From: CAYNWT01 sp964450955
GTDB lineage: Bacteria > Planctomycetota > Planctomycetia > Planctomycetales > Planctomycetaceae
DNA: 64,000 nt
Direction: 5' to 3'
Assembly: GCA_964450955.1 (NCBI GenBank)
Contig: CAYVFI010000036.1
Coordinates: 1-64,000, forward strand
Under the pieces are notes generated by a model. The model saw only the letters and a list, made by a program, of their open reading frames with translations. It was not told the origin of the DNA and did no database searches. The translations under genes and the position numbers were made by a program. This document shows positions 46,236-55,564 of this stretch, piece after piece (the stretch's first letter is position 1; every line of letters starts with the position of its first letter).

Positions 46236-46853
46236 TTTGCATCCCCGAAGTTGGTTCTTTACTGCGAAGAGCATACCGACTTTGGCTGTTTGGTGTCCGT
46301 GGGAGCGGCAGTTTTGCGAGCCGTTTGATTGGAGCATTGGCGGCTTCTGTCTGGTTCTTGATGCTGCAAGCATCGCTGCTGCGCCGCGTTGTCGGTTCAG
46401 TGGATCCGCAGTGCCCACGCGATGCAGTCTGAATGGACTATCGAATCGGCATGTGTTTCTTTCCCTTCAGTGGTCGCGCGGAGAGAGAGAGAGAGAGAGA
46501 GAAGTTTTCAGGTCGAAAAGGGCCACGCGGCAGATGTTCCCAACAGAATTACCGGGGCTCGCTTCTGTGTAGACCGATTTACAGATGCGGCCACGTTTGT
46601 ATAGATCTTGGCCTCTGAGAACGGAGCATTCGGTATATTTGTTTTAAATTACCCAAAATCACTTACCCCGCGTCGAATACGAGCTACTCTTTTGCAGTCG
46701 GGCCAACTTGTACGCAGGCAGACCCCCTCACAGGGAGGACTCTCCTATCAAGCACAGCGATCCGCACAAAGCGACTCTGTGTTTGGCGTTTGGTAGTGGG
46801 TTTGCCTTCGGTACTTCAATCTGACCACAGATCGACCCGATAAGAGAGTTATT
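46236..46853. other. Long intergenic stretch with a GA microsatellite
   Basis: About 620 bases with no supported gene. It holds (GA)11 at 46481-46502 and presumably the promoter of the 40-residue ORF. Nothing else is recognised. Confidence 0.5.
46481..46502. repeat. (GA)11 dinucleotide repeat
   Basis: Eleven perfect GA units, directly readable. Long dinucleotide tracts are uncommon in bacteria and may slip. Confidence 0.95.
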
Positions 46854-46976
46854 ATGTCGCAACCTCAGACACACCCAGACGCTTCAGCTCGGCACGCAAT
46901 GCTGGCCAACCTTCAAACCGAACGCGGTTCGAAGGCGGACAGTGAGAAAAGCCAAAAGGCTCCGGCCAAGCGTTAA
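46854..46976 (+). CDS. Small hypothetical ORF, 40 residues
   Basis: ATG after AGAGAGTT, reading MSQPQTHPDASARHAMLANLQTERGSKADSEKSQKAPAKR, ending in TAA. It is hydrophilic and basic at the C-terminus. A strong terminator lies 90 bases on, which supports transcription. Coding status is moderate; there is no family. Confidence 0.45.
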   Translation: MSQPQTHPDASARHAMLANLQTERGSKADSEKSQKAPAKR

Positions 46977-47065
46977 AAAACAGTAGTGCGTCCTGTTTGG
47001 ACCCATGGACCGACTTCTGCCTCCTTGCCATAAGCTGGCGACGGCAGGGCCTCTCACAACAAAAC

Positions 47066-47098
47066 AAAAGCCCTGGCTCAATGCGCCAGGGCTTTTTT
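47066..47098. terminator. Intrinsic terminator, probably bidirectional
   Basis: AGCCCTGGC pairs with GCCAGGGCT (seven-base loop) and is followed by six T on the plus strand and by an A-rich run on the other side. It lies between the 40-residue ORF (+) and the Hsp20 gene (-). Confidence 0.9.
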
Positions 47099-47128
47099 AA
47101 TTCTGCCTGTCAAACAACGTGGTTCCGT

Positions 47129-47560
47129 TTAGCGGACTTCAATTTTGGTCGGCTTCACGGCTTCCTTCTTTGGCAGCACAATCCGCAGCACACCATCACG
47201 GTATTCTGCGTCCAGCTTAGCCACATCGATATCGTCGGTCAGTTTGACGGTTCGCTTGAACGAACCAAACCGCCGTTCGGTCCGATGCCACTTGATGTCG
47301 TCACTGGCTGCCACCGCACGTTCGCCAGTGACAGTCAGAGTTCCATCAGTGAACTCAATGTCGAAGGCGTCGCTTTGCATGCCGGGTGCATCCAGATTCA
47401 CTTCAAAGCCATCGGCGGACTCGGAAACGTTCATCGCTGGATTCCAGGTGGAAGACGTTTCCTTCACGTTCTTTGCGGTGTCCACAAGCTTGCCAAACAG
47501 GCCATCGAACTCGCGATCAAGATGATTGATGATGTCAAAAGGGTTAATTGTCTTAGTCAT
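47129..47560 (-). CDS. Hsp20/alpha-crystallin small heat-shock protein
   Basis: A 143-residue holdase chaperone. The alpha-crystallin domain shows VSESADGFEVNLDAPGMQSDAFDIEFTDGTLTVTGER and VAKLDAEYRDGVLRIVLPKKE with a C-terminal I-x-V type tail (KIEVR). ATG 47560 has a GGAG seven bases upstream; an ATG at 47572 is less likely. It is the second gene of a two-gene hsp20 operon and converges with the ORF at 46854. Confidence 0.93.
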   Translation of the reverse strand: MTKTINPFDIINHLDREFDGLFGKLVDTAKNVKETSSTWNPAMNVSESADGFEVNLDAPGMQSDAFDIEFTDGTLTVTGERAVAASDDIKWHRTERRFGSFKRTVKLTDDIDVAKLDAEYRDGVLRIVLPKKEAVKPTKIEVR

Positions 47561-47710
47561 GATTGTCTCCATGTTGTTGGTTGAAATGGTGGCAGATTGT
47601 CTCAGATGGAACTCGTGTACCGTCAGTCCCTGGGTTCGAAGCACCGTTTGCGGCAACAATGGACCAGCCAGTCGCCTGGGTGCCCGCGAAATCCAGGGCC
47701 TGACAGGGCT

Positions 47711-48130
47711 CTAGTTGTTCTCGCCCGGTTCGTTGCGAACATCAATGCGAGTTGGCTGAGCTTCCTCTGCTTTCGCAAGTGTGATTCGCAGAACACCGTT
47801 TTCACAAACGGCGTCCAGCCCGGATGGATCAACAGTAAATCCAAGTCTGAAAGTGTGTTCGAGCTTCCCGTACGAACGGAAGTCCCGTCCGGCATTTGCT
47901 GCGATGTCCGGAACCTTGCGTTCTGCTTTGATCCGCAGAATGCCGTTCTCAAGCATCAGCTCGACGTCGTCTCTGTGAACCCCAGGTAGGTCCAGTTCTA
48001 CGATCAACGCGGCGTCGGAATCGAAGACGGCCACACCGCGCGGCATCTCTGGCTGGAGGCCGATCGAGTGCTCAAAGTCCCGGCGAAGCCCGTCAAATGC
48101 GGCTCGTTGAGATGAGTTGAATGGAAACAT
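47711..48130 (-). CDS. Hsp20/alpha-crystallin small heat-shock protein
   Basis: A 139-residue paralogue of the downstream Hsp20: VAVFDSDAALIVELDLPGVHRDDVELMLENGILRIKAERK, then FRLGFTVDPSGLDAVCENGVLRITLAKAEEAQPTRIDV. It is the first gene of the pair. Paired dyad operator sites lie ~140-200 bases upstream. Confidence 0.93.
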   Translation of the reverse strand: MFPFNSSQRAAFDGLRRDFEHSIGLQPEMPRGVAVFDSDAALIVELDLPGVHRDDVELMLENGILRIKAERKVPDIAANAGRDFRSYGKLEHTFRLGFTVDPSGLDAVCENGVLRITLAKAEEAQPTRIDVRNEPGENN

Positions 48131-48270
48131 GGTAAGAACCCTCCGTTTGAGTCCAGGTACTGATGTGACGCAGGAGGGATATACAAACGGCGTACCAATT
48201 CCTCTTCAAATCGTGTAAGTGCAGCATGTGATTGGGTTTAGCGAAATGTCCTCGATGGCAGTCTCCATTG

Positions 48271-48327
48271 AAAATGCCATGTTGGCACTGGTGGGGCTGC
48301 ATCGGAAAGGTGCCAAGTTGGCATTTT
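48271..48327. promoter_or_regulatory. Two dyad operator sites in inverted arrangement upstream of hsp20
   Basis: The arm 48271-48288 and the arm 48310-48327 are inverted copies differing at about three positions. Each contains a palindrome of TGCCA-N3-TGGCA type (TGCCAAGTTGGCA at 48311-48323). The layout fits cooperative binding by a dimeric regulator. Confidence 0.65.
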
Positions 48328-48421
48328 GCTGCACTTTTGACAGTCTGCTACGCTGCGGCCGACACGACTATCGATAATGAATGTCAGGGGTCTGACTCGT
48401 CGCTGGCAACGACACTGAAAT

Positions 48422-48502
48422 GTAGCCGACTCAGGCCCTGAGTCGGCCTGGCGCAGCCTTCGTCGCCATGCGACGAAACTGGCTGAGGGCCTCAGCCAGC
48501 TA
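48422..48502. repeat. Palindromic repeat (GTAGCCGACTCAGG family)
   Basis: GTAGCCGACTCAGGCCCTGA pairs with the right arm ending CTCAGCCAGCTAC; the middle holds CGTCGCCATGCGACG. It is a relative of 16283-16394. Confidence 0.85.
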
Positions 48503-48534
48503 CATTTCTGCCTGACACTTACCGCACCACTACT

Positions 48535-51500
48535 TTAGAGCAGTTCCCACCATTCTGTGTCCAGGCGGTCTTCCAGCTTGTCAGCGACCGCGGCGAAGAA
48601 CACATCGTCCAGGTCGTTGCCATTGGCAGTGTCGTTGTTCGAATCGTCAAACACTGTCTGAGGGTCGTCGCGGTCGGCACCGACCAGGAATGCCGTGTTC
48701 AATCGATCGCTGGTCTGGCCGGAATCGCCGCGAACGTTGGAGAGCCGTTCTGCGTGGGTCCGCGCAGAAGACCATTCGGCGACAATTGAAATGAGTTCAC
48801 CGCGGGTCAGTGTCGAACTTCCGGTGACGATGATGTCTTCGCCGTCACCACCACTGATGGTGTCTCGGCTGATACCGCCCAGCAGCACATCGCGCCCGGC
48901 GCCACCTTCAATGCTGTCGTCCTGCTGTTCTCCATCAATCAGGTCGTTGCCTTCGCCGCCAACCAGACGGTCACCACCGGTTCCACCGAACAGCATGTCG
49001 TTCCCGGGTCCGCCTTCCAGGTAATCAACCTTTGAACCGCCATTGATGCTGTCGTCGCCGGTTCCGCCGATCAGTGAATCAAGGCCGCCACCACCGCTTA
49101 TTGTGTCTTCACCCGCCTGGCCGTAAATCGTATCCGCGCCGTTACCTGCGCGAAGCCGGTCGTTGCCGTTGCCGCCTTCGGCAATGTCGACGCCGGAGGC
49201 AGTGGAGAGTAAATCGTTACCGTCATTTCCAAATACCGTGTCGCGGCCGCCACCACCACTGACCGTATCATTGGCCAGGCCGCCTCGGAACAAGTCATTG
49301 CCGCCAAACAGTCTTGCTCGAATCTTGACGGTGACGGTCTCAGCGACAATCGTGTCGTCGCCCTTGAACACGTCAATGTTAATACGTTGGTAGTCACTGG
49401 TAGAGAACTCAAACATCTCGCCGTTCAAATCGACCATCAGTTGATCACCGGATTCCACGGCCGAGACGTCGTCGTTTTCATCAGTTCCGTTAACAATCAG
49501 TGTGGTGAAATCCAAAAAGACAGGTGAGTCATTGTCAACAGAAATCGCGGTTGCAATTTGATGGTCAAGGCCATCGAAGCCATCGTCCGAACCAGCCTCG
49601 TTAATAGCGAACGTAATGTCCGTTAGTCGTCTGCCATCCCGAACCCCATCGTCGACTGCGGAAACAATAACCGTTTGGGCGGTGTCCCAGTTGAACGGAG
49701 TAAACACCAGTTGGGCAACATTCACCGTTGCTTCAGCGGTATCCGCACTGGACACATCAATCACAACATTCGAGGTAGGAGCGGCCAGTAGCACAACGTC
49801 AACAGTGTCCGTCTTGCCGGACTCTTTGATCAATGTGTAGCCACCGCTCTCAGTCACCTGAAAGCCGCCGGATTCGTTATCGGTTACGTCGACAGACACT
49901 GACTGGCTGTCGAAGCCTGCTGCTGATGCGGTTAGCGTCACCACAACGGTTCCATCGACGGCCAAATCGTCGATGGCGTCGATCGGAACATCCACGGAAG
50001 CCACGTTTGCTGGCAGAGTGACCGTGGCAGGCAGTGTGGCTTCACTGGCGTCACTGCTTGCCAGGTTTACAACAAGTGCGTTGGCTATCGAGCCGCTACG
50101 CGTGACCGTCAGCGACGCGGCATTGTCGCCATCGCCTTCGCTAAACGAACCAGGGTCAACGGACACGCTAAGCGACTGGTTACTGACCGGAACCTGCACG
50201 GTAACCGACGATGTTCCGGAATCGTCAACGGTCACGACAGCCGGGTAGGACACACCGTCGTATTGCACGATCACATTGTAGTCACCCCTAAACACGTCGG
50301 CGGAAACCGCTCCGGCCTGCGTTGTGCCACGCGTATCGCTCCACCATTCACCGAACACCAAATCCTCATATGCCTGACCGTTTGGCTTCACACTGAAGTC
50401 CGCTCGGTACAACGCCGCATCCGGCAGCCAGTGTGCGTTCTCCCAGAATCCCCAGTGCAGAAACTCTTCCACGGACGGCTGGCTGAACGCCATCGTCAGA
50501 TAATCGCGGAGATAGTCAGCCTGAAGCTGTTCGTCCTTTGTGTTGACATCGAACTCAGTGATCGCGATTTGCGTATCGAATTCTGTGTTGTACGACTCAA
50601 GCAGGTCCGCAAAAACCGTGATGTCTGTCAGGTTCGCGTCGTTGTAGTGGCTCTGTTCACCAATGATGTCCAGCAACCCGGCGTCGTTAAGTTTGCCCAA
50701 CCAGTAGTCGAAATTGTTGCGGTGAGCCGTGTTGCTGCCGTTAGAAGCGAAGATGCCAAAGTCGTTGAGAGCCAGCAGAGCATCCGGGTCGATGTCGCGA
50801 ATCTGCTGGTACCAATCCACGACGATATCGTCACCAAGTATGTCCATCACGTCGTGGTTCGTGAACGGTTCATTCACAACGTCCCATTCAAGGGCCTGAC
50901 CCTGGAATGTGTTCGCGACATCCGCGATTCGGGCTTCGATGGTCGCCGTTAGCCATGCGTTCGCCGATGACTCACCATCGTTGACCAATCGAGAATCATA
51001 CTCGTTCCAAACACTGTCGGGCATGCGTTCCCGGCTTGGCCAAATCGCGTTGTGGCCTCGTAGGTACAGGTCGTTCTCCACCGCAAACTCGGCCGCGTCC
51101 AGCGCCCTCTGGCGATCCTGCACCATGCCTGGCCACTTGTGCGAGTTCTCCAGAACCGCCGCATTGAACAGTCTGTTGATCTCACTTTGGTACTTGAGCG
51201 CCTGTTCGGTTCCGTTCGGATCAAGCTTGGCATCAAACGCGTTGATAGCAGAACCGAACTTAAACGCGTGCTTGTCCTGCCGAATGTTAACCACCGCTCC
51301 GTCCAGTGGGTTGTTGTCAGCATCGACCACGTTAACGGTCACCAGGCTTTTGCGTTCGTTCTCAATACGGCTGCTGGCGTCGTCGCGCCACAGGTCATCA
51401 GCGTCACGGCCGCCGTACGTTGCGGCCGGGAACTGCTTTGGCAAGTCGTCAATATTGGCGTTGTTGCTGAGGTTCTCCCATTTCAGTCCACCAATTTGAA

Positions 51501-53739
51501 TCGTCTGGATTCCGTGCCCAACGTTAAACACAAACTGCAGGCCGCCCGGATCAAAGTTGTCAGTCGATGTGATGTCGTAGCTAAAGGACTGCCAATTTGA
51601 AGTCAGGTCGATTTGTTGATTAAACAGCGATGCGAATGTGTCGGTTCGCTGCATCGTCAGACCCGCTTTCGGATCTGCTCCGGCGATTGACCTGGCGAAA
51701 AATTCAACACGCATAGTGTCGCCATTGCTGACGCCCGCTTCGTTGTTCTCAAGTGCCTGAATGTGCCACACCTGAGAAGGCACGGTGTGCGTATCGACTT
51801 CGTATGCCACGTCAAAGGTCTGATTATCAATCGGAACCGTTTGAGCCGTCCCCCACGTTCCGTTGATGTTGTTGAGCCGCAAATTTGTTTCCGGCGCCAA
51901 CGATCGAGGTGGTCCGTAGTTCAACAAACTGAACTCAGCAAACTGCAGTGTTTGAATCTGGTGCCCAAGATGGAACCCAAAGCTGGCTTCGCCAATTGCG
52001 TAGGTCTCTGCTGCGTAAAACGGAATCTGAATCCGTTCCCAGTCGGTGCTAACAGGGATTCCCTGACTCAACGACTTTGTGAAGGGGCTGCCGGCTCGTT
52101 CGAAGATGGCCGATATCTCGCCCGGGCCACCAATTGACTTGACGTAGAACTCAGCAAACAGGATGTCGCCTTCCGTCACAGGCGCGTCGATTGTTTGACG
52201 TAGCTGCGAACTAAACAGGTTGGCCGGTTGGCTGGTGATAGCCGCCTGAATAACGTTGCCGAATGTGGCATCGTTTTCCGTTGTGAACGTACCGCCAAAG
52301 TGATCGAAGTCGCTAAGGGCAGAACCAGTCCAAAGCGACGAACCGCCTGCAGGGGCATCAACGTTGTCCTGAATTTGTCCGTGAACGGTTCGCTGGCTCT
52401 GCAGGCCAACGTCGTAGTCCGGACCAGCTGTTAATTCGACAACGACGGATTCATCGCCCTCAAGGTTGCTGTCAACCAAAGGTGTAACGGACAACGTCGC
52501 CGAAGATTCCCCCGCGGGAATGGTGATAGTGCCTGGCAATGCTGCGTAGTCGGTTCCATTAATCGCATCACCGCGCGTCGAGTAGCTCACGATCAGCGGA
52601 TTCACGTTGCTGCCGCCTTCGCGAACAACAGTAAACCGCGCGCCGGATGGAGCACCTTCGGAGACGTTTGGTTTATTGGAAAAAATTCGCACAGTCGATC
52701 GCACGGGCGACAAATACTCGCCCGCAATGACCTCAGTCGTCGTTGAACTCGGTAACTGCCAGCCGACTGCCAGGTGATCATCACCGCTGGCTTCTTTGTG
52801 CAACGCTTCAATGTAATAGCTCTCGCCGGCAACCAATGTGATCGCGGCTGACGTCTGTTGCGGCGATGCATCAAATTCACGCGGGCCAACAGCGGAATCG
52901 ACCTGAGCGATAAGTTGTCGGTTCGTGGGGTCGGTCGAATGACTTAACCAAAGTTCTGCGCTTTCGTCGGCGGCGATTGAAAAGCGATACGGGCCGGTCT
53001 CCGGAGCATGGACAAGCCCGCGGATGCGCTGTCCGAAGTTGTTGCCCGCGTTTGCGTTGGCTTCGAAGGTGGAAAGTGTTCCGCCCAGGTTGGGGCTGGC
53101 CGGGTAACTTGCCGCGGAAGTTAAATCGGAAACAGAGTTCCCGCTGATGCCGGTAAACTGATCCACAGAAATAGAACCGCGTGACGCCGGATGCAGTCGC
53201 TCAGTGGGAACCACCTGCTGTGGTTGCGATGGACTACTCCATTCCAACATCACCGAAGCATTGCCGGTTCCTTCCCGATACTCCAGTTGAATGTCGTATC
53301 GACGACCAGCAATCAAATCGATGGTCTCTGTTTCGTTAGCTACGCCGCTGGCGTCAAACTGATTGACCAACAGTTGCCCATTCACCCACAGCCGCGCGCC
53401 GTCGTCGGCGTTGACGATGAAGCGATAAGCTTCGGTGAACTGCGCCTCAACCTGGCCCGACCACCTGACGGAAAAGGTGTCACTGCCAATGGACGCGGCC
53501 GGCGAACCTGTGCCCCAATCGAAATCGATGTCACCGTCCTGGCGAGTCACCGTGACTCCCGTCAGATCGGGCGAATCGAAGTACTGTCCTAACAAGCCAG
53601 TGCCGGCAGTGGTCGCGCTTAGCAACGCGCGGGCCTCCAGGGCTTCCACTGAACCGACCTTTACGCGCCCTCTGCGCCGAACCCCGAGTCCCATAGATCT
53701 GCCCCTGGCTGCATGAGTGTCGATACCCGCTTGGTTCAT
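48535..53739 (-). CDS. Giant exported GH10 glycosidase with PA14, Calx-beta and RTX modules
   Basis: A 1,734-residue protein. After the LEARALLSA sorting-type motif come PA14-like domains (~45-180 and ~190-345), a Calx-beta domain (~350-455), two carbohydrate-binding-like beta-sandwich modules (~465-620 and 620-780) and a GH10 catalytic domain (~820-1150). The GH10 acid/base is Glu957 (WDVVNEPF) and the nucleophile Glu1062 (AITEFDV), fitting xylan or related beta-1,4-glycan cleavage. Further Calx-beta-like modules follow, then an RTX array and a C-terminal domain shared with 5034-6266. It is likely a surface-displayed polysaccharide degrader. A second start at 53694 is possible. Confidence 0.92.
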   Translation of the reverse strand: MNQAGIDTHAARGRSMGLGVRRRGRVKVGSVEALEARALLSATTAGTGLLGQYFDSPDLTGVTVTRQDGDIDFDWGTGSPAASIGSDTFSVRWSGQVEAQFTEAYRFIVNADDGARLWVNGQLLVNQFDASGVANETETIDLIAGRRYDIQLEYREGTGNASVMLEWSSPSQPQQVVPTERLHPASRGSISVDQFTGISGNSVSDLTSAASYPASPNLGGTLSTFEANANAGNNFGQRIRGLVHAPETGPYRFSIAADESAELWLSHSTDPTNRQLIAQVDSAVGPREFDASPQQTSAAITLVAGESYYIEALHKEASGDDHLAVGWQLPSSTTTEVIAGEYLSPVRSTVRIFSNKPNVSEGAPSGARFTVVREGGSNVNPLIVSYSTRGDAINGTDYAALPGTITIPAGESSATLSVTPLVDSNLEGDESVVVELTAGPDYDVGLQSQRTVHGQIQDNVDAPAGGSSLWTGSALSDFDHFGGTFTTENDATFGNVIQAAITSQPANLFSSQLRQTIDAPVTEGDILFAEFYVKSIGGPGEISAIFERAGSPFTKSLSQGIPVSTDWERIQIPFYAAETYAIGEASFGFHLGHQIQTLQFAEFSLLNYGPPRSLAPETNLRLNNINGTWGTAQTVPIDNQTFDVAYEVDTHTVPSQVWHIQALENNEAGVSNGDTMRVEFFARSIAGADPKAGLTMQRTDTFASLFNQQIDLTSNWQSFSYDITSTDNFDPGGLQFVFNVGHGIQTIQIGGLKWENLSNNANIDDLPKQFPAATYGGRDADDLWRDDASSRIENERKSLVTVNVVDADNNPLDGAVVNIRQDKHAFKFGSAINAFDAKLDPNGTEQALKYQSEINRLFNAAVLENSHKWPGMVQDRQRALDAAEFAVENDLYLRGHNAIWPSRERMPDSVWNEYDSRLVNDGESSANAWLTATIEARIADVANTFQGQALEWDVVNEPFTNHDVMDILGDDIVVDWYQQIRDIDPDALLALNDFGIFASNGSNTAHRNNFDYWLGKLNDAGLLDIIGEQSHYNDANLTDITVFADLLESYNTEFDTQIAITEFDVNTKDEQLQADYLRDYLTMAFSQPSVEEFLHWGFWENAHWLPDAALYRADFSVKPNGQAYEDLVFGEWWSDTRGTTQAGAVSADVFRGDYNVIVQYDGVSYPAVVTVDDSGTSSVTVQVPVSNQSLSVSVDPGSFSEGDGDNAASLTVTRSGSIANALVVNLASSDASEATLPATVTLPANVASVDVPIDAIDDLAVDGTVVVTLTASAAGFDSQSVSVDVTDNESGGFQVTESGGYTLIKESGKTDTVDVVLLAAPTSNVVIDVSSADTAEATVNVAQLVFTPFNWDTAQTVIVSAVDDGVRDGRRLTDITFAINEAGSDDGFDGLDHQIATAISVDNDSPVFLDFTTLIVNGTDENDDVSAVESGDQLMVDLNGEMFEFSTSDYQRINIDVFKGDDTIVAETVTVKIRARLFGGNDLFRGGLANDTVSGGGGRDTVFGNDGNDLLSTASGVDIAEGGNGNDRLRAGNGADTIYGQAGEDTISGGGGLDSLIGGTGDDSINGGSKVDYLEGGPGNDMLFGGTGGDRLVGGEGNDLIDGEQQDDSIEGGAGRDVLLGGISRDTISGGDGEDIIVTGSSTLTRGELISIVAEWSSARTHAERLSNVRGDSGQTSDRLNTAFLVGADRDDPQTVFDDSNNDTANGNDLDDVFFAAVADKLEDRLDTEWWELL

Positions 53740-54342
53740 GTTAACCAGGCTGGGGACACAATTCAGGTGCGTAGATGGCCCAGTTGAAGAAAATCACCCG
53801 CTGGAGCGACAATCGTCTGCCGTGGAACTTGTCGAGGAGGGCTCAATCCCGCACGCAAGAAATCCCGAACGCGCAAGAATCTCCGAACGCGCAAGAATCT
53901 CGGAACGCGCGGGGGCGTAGTCGGAGAGAAAAGAAAACCGCTACGTAATTACCCTGAAGTGAATTGGAGGTCGTCCAACTCTCGTGTCAGATTTCTCAGG
54001 GTAAGTCTCTTGGCCCGCGCGTCCCGAGGTTTCTCACAACCAGGCGAAGACGCTGCTACTTGAATCATCGCCCGCACTGACCGCGCAAGCTGAACCAATA
54101 GCGTGCCAAAACGGACGGACAGCCGAACTCGCTGACCGTCAATCGTCACGATTTGTCCCGACGGAGAAGCCCACCAAACCTGCGATGCAAACCTAACACT
54201 GCAGATGATGTTTTCATGCGACAAAGGTACCAGGAAAGTCCGGCTAGTAACCAGCGCGACTGAATTCCAACATGTGTTGGGATGAACCGCGACGGGCCGA
54301 TCATTGGCTGTGGGCTGTTTGTACTACAGCGTTGTCGGACCC
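53740..54342. other. Intergenic with an 18-bp tandem repeat
   Basis: CCGAACGCGCAAGAATCT repeats at 53865-53882 and 53883-53900 with partial copies on both sides. A minus-strand ORF (53949-54224) lacks family resemblance and is not called. Confidence 0.5.
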
Positions 54343-55401
54343 TTAGTGACCGGCGACTGGTTCCACGGTCAGCGCGGCTTTCAGGCAGCCCGGTTCGCGA
54401 TACGCAAACTTTTGGTACGCGGCTTCTGCGTCGTCGATGTCGAACCGATGCGTGATGCACCAGGATAAGTCCATCGGCTGTTCGGCAAGTCCGTCGACCA
54501 GTTTGGACATGTAGTGGCGAGCCGGGCAACGGCCGGTTCGGTACGTCAAATTCTTGTCGTAAGCATCGACTGGTGAGAACGCAAAATTCGGCGAACAGTG
54601 ACAGCCAATTACCGACATTGTTCCGCCCGGGCGAATGAGTTCGAACGCCATCTTTTGAGCATCAGGAAGTCCCACCAATTCCATGACCCCATCCGCGCCG
54701 CGACCACCGGTGACCTCCGCAATTGCTGCCGCTGCATCATCCGGCGCAAACGCGTTTCCGCCAAGCGTTGCAGCCATTGCGCGGCGAGATTCAACCGGGT
54801 CGATAGCAATAATGCGTTCGGCTCCCATTCGCTTCGCGCAGGCCAGAGCCAGCAGTCCGACGGTTCCGCATCCAATCACCGCGTAGACGCCCTCTGGTTT
54901 GACATCGGCCATTTCCGCACAGAAATAGCCCGTGCTCAGGTTGTCGCCCAGCAGCAGAGCCGTGTCGTCGTCAATGCCTTCAGGAACCTTCATCAGCGTC
55001 GCGTCTGCCATGGGTACGCGAATGTATTCTGCCTGCCCGCCGTGCAGTCCCTGTTGGTTGCTTCGCCAGCCAAACAGTTCGCCTCGAGTACACCGTGATG
55101 TCAAACCCTGTTTGCAGAAGTAGCACACACCGCAGTTTGTCGTGAACGGAGCAAACACACGGTCGCCGTCGGTCAGTGAAGTGACACCGGCTCCGACCGA
55201 ATCAATTACGCCGACAAATTCATGCCCCATAACGGTTCCAACATCCAACCCCGCTTCTCGACCGAAAAACGGATGCAGGTCAGAACCGCAAAGTCCCGCC
55301 AGCTCAACGCGCACAATCGCGTCGCTGGGCTGCAACAGCACAGGTGTCGGCAGGGTGCGAATGCCAACGCGTTCGACTTCTTCAAAACAAACAGCTTTCA
55401 A
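54343..55401 (-). CDS. Zinc-dependent medium-chain alcohol dehydrogenase
   Basis: A 352-residue MDR enzyme. GroES-like N-terminal domain with GLCGSDLHPF (catalytic Cys), GHEFVGVI (His and Glu) and structural zinc cysteines in CGVCYFCKQGLTSRC. NAD(P) fold with VIGCGTVGLLALACAK. It resembles glutathione-independent formaldehyde or sorbitol/threonine-type dehydrogenases; the substrate is not evident. It is divergent from recQ, ~160 bases apart. Confidence 0.92.
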   Translation of the reverse strand: MKAVCFEEVERVGIRTLPTPVLLQPSDAIVRVELAGLCGSDLHPFFGREAGLDVGTVMGHEFVGVIDSVGAGVTSLTDGDRVFAPFTTNCGVCYFCKQGLTSRCTRGELFGWRSNQQGLHGGQAEYIRVPMADATLMKVPEGIDDDTALLLGDNLSTGYFCAEMADVKPEGVYAVIGCGTVGLLALACAKRMGAERIIAIDPVESRRAMAATLGGNAFAPDDAAAAIAEVTGGRGADGVMELVGLPDAQKMAFELIRPGGTMSVIGCHCSPNFAFSPVDAYDKNLTYRTGRCPARHYMSKLVDGLAEQPMDLSWCITHRFDIDDAEAAYQKFAYREPGCLKAALTVEPVAGH

Positions 55402-55564
55402 AGCGGATTCCTCATTCAGGTTTAGTCAGTATCTTCGATTTCTCGGCCAATGAGTAGCGTGTTTGTCGGACTGGCTTCAGGCGGGTTTTCCCGCAGAATC
55501 TCGGGCAAAAAAGTCATCAGCCTGCGTGGGAGAACTTTCGCAGCGAATCAAGTATCCTCACCGC

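Noticed and set aside
46808..47067. Minus-strand ORFs over the 40-residue ORF
   Set aside because: They run into the terminator hairpin and have no ribosome site.
48284..48301. Sigma-54 promoter (TGGCACTGGTGGGGC)
   Set aside because: It points away from hsp20, the -12 element is poor, and it is explained by the dyad operator.
53949..54224. 91-residue minus-strand ORF
   Set aside because: No family resemblance, no clear ribosome site, and composition like its non-coding surroundings.
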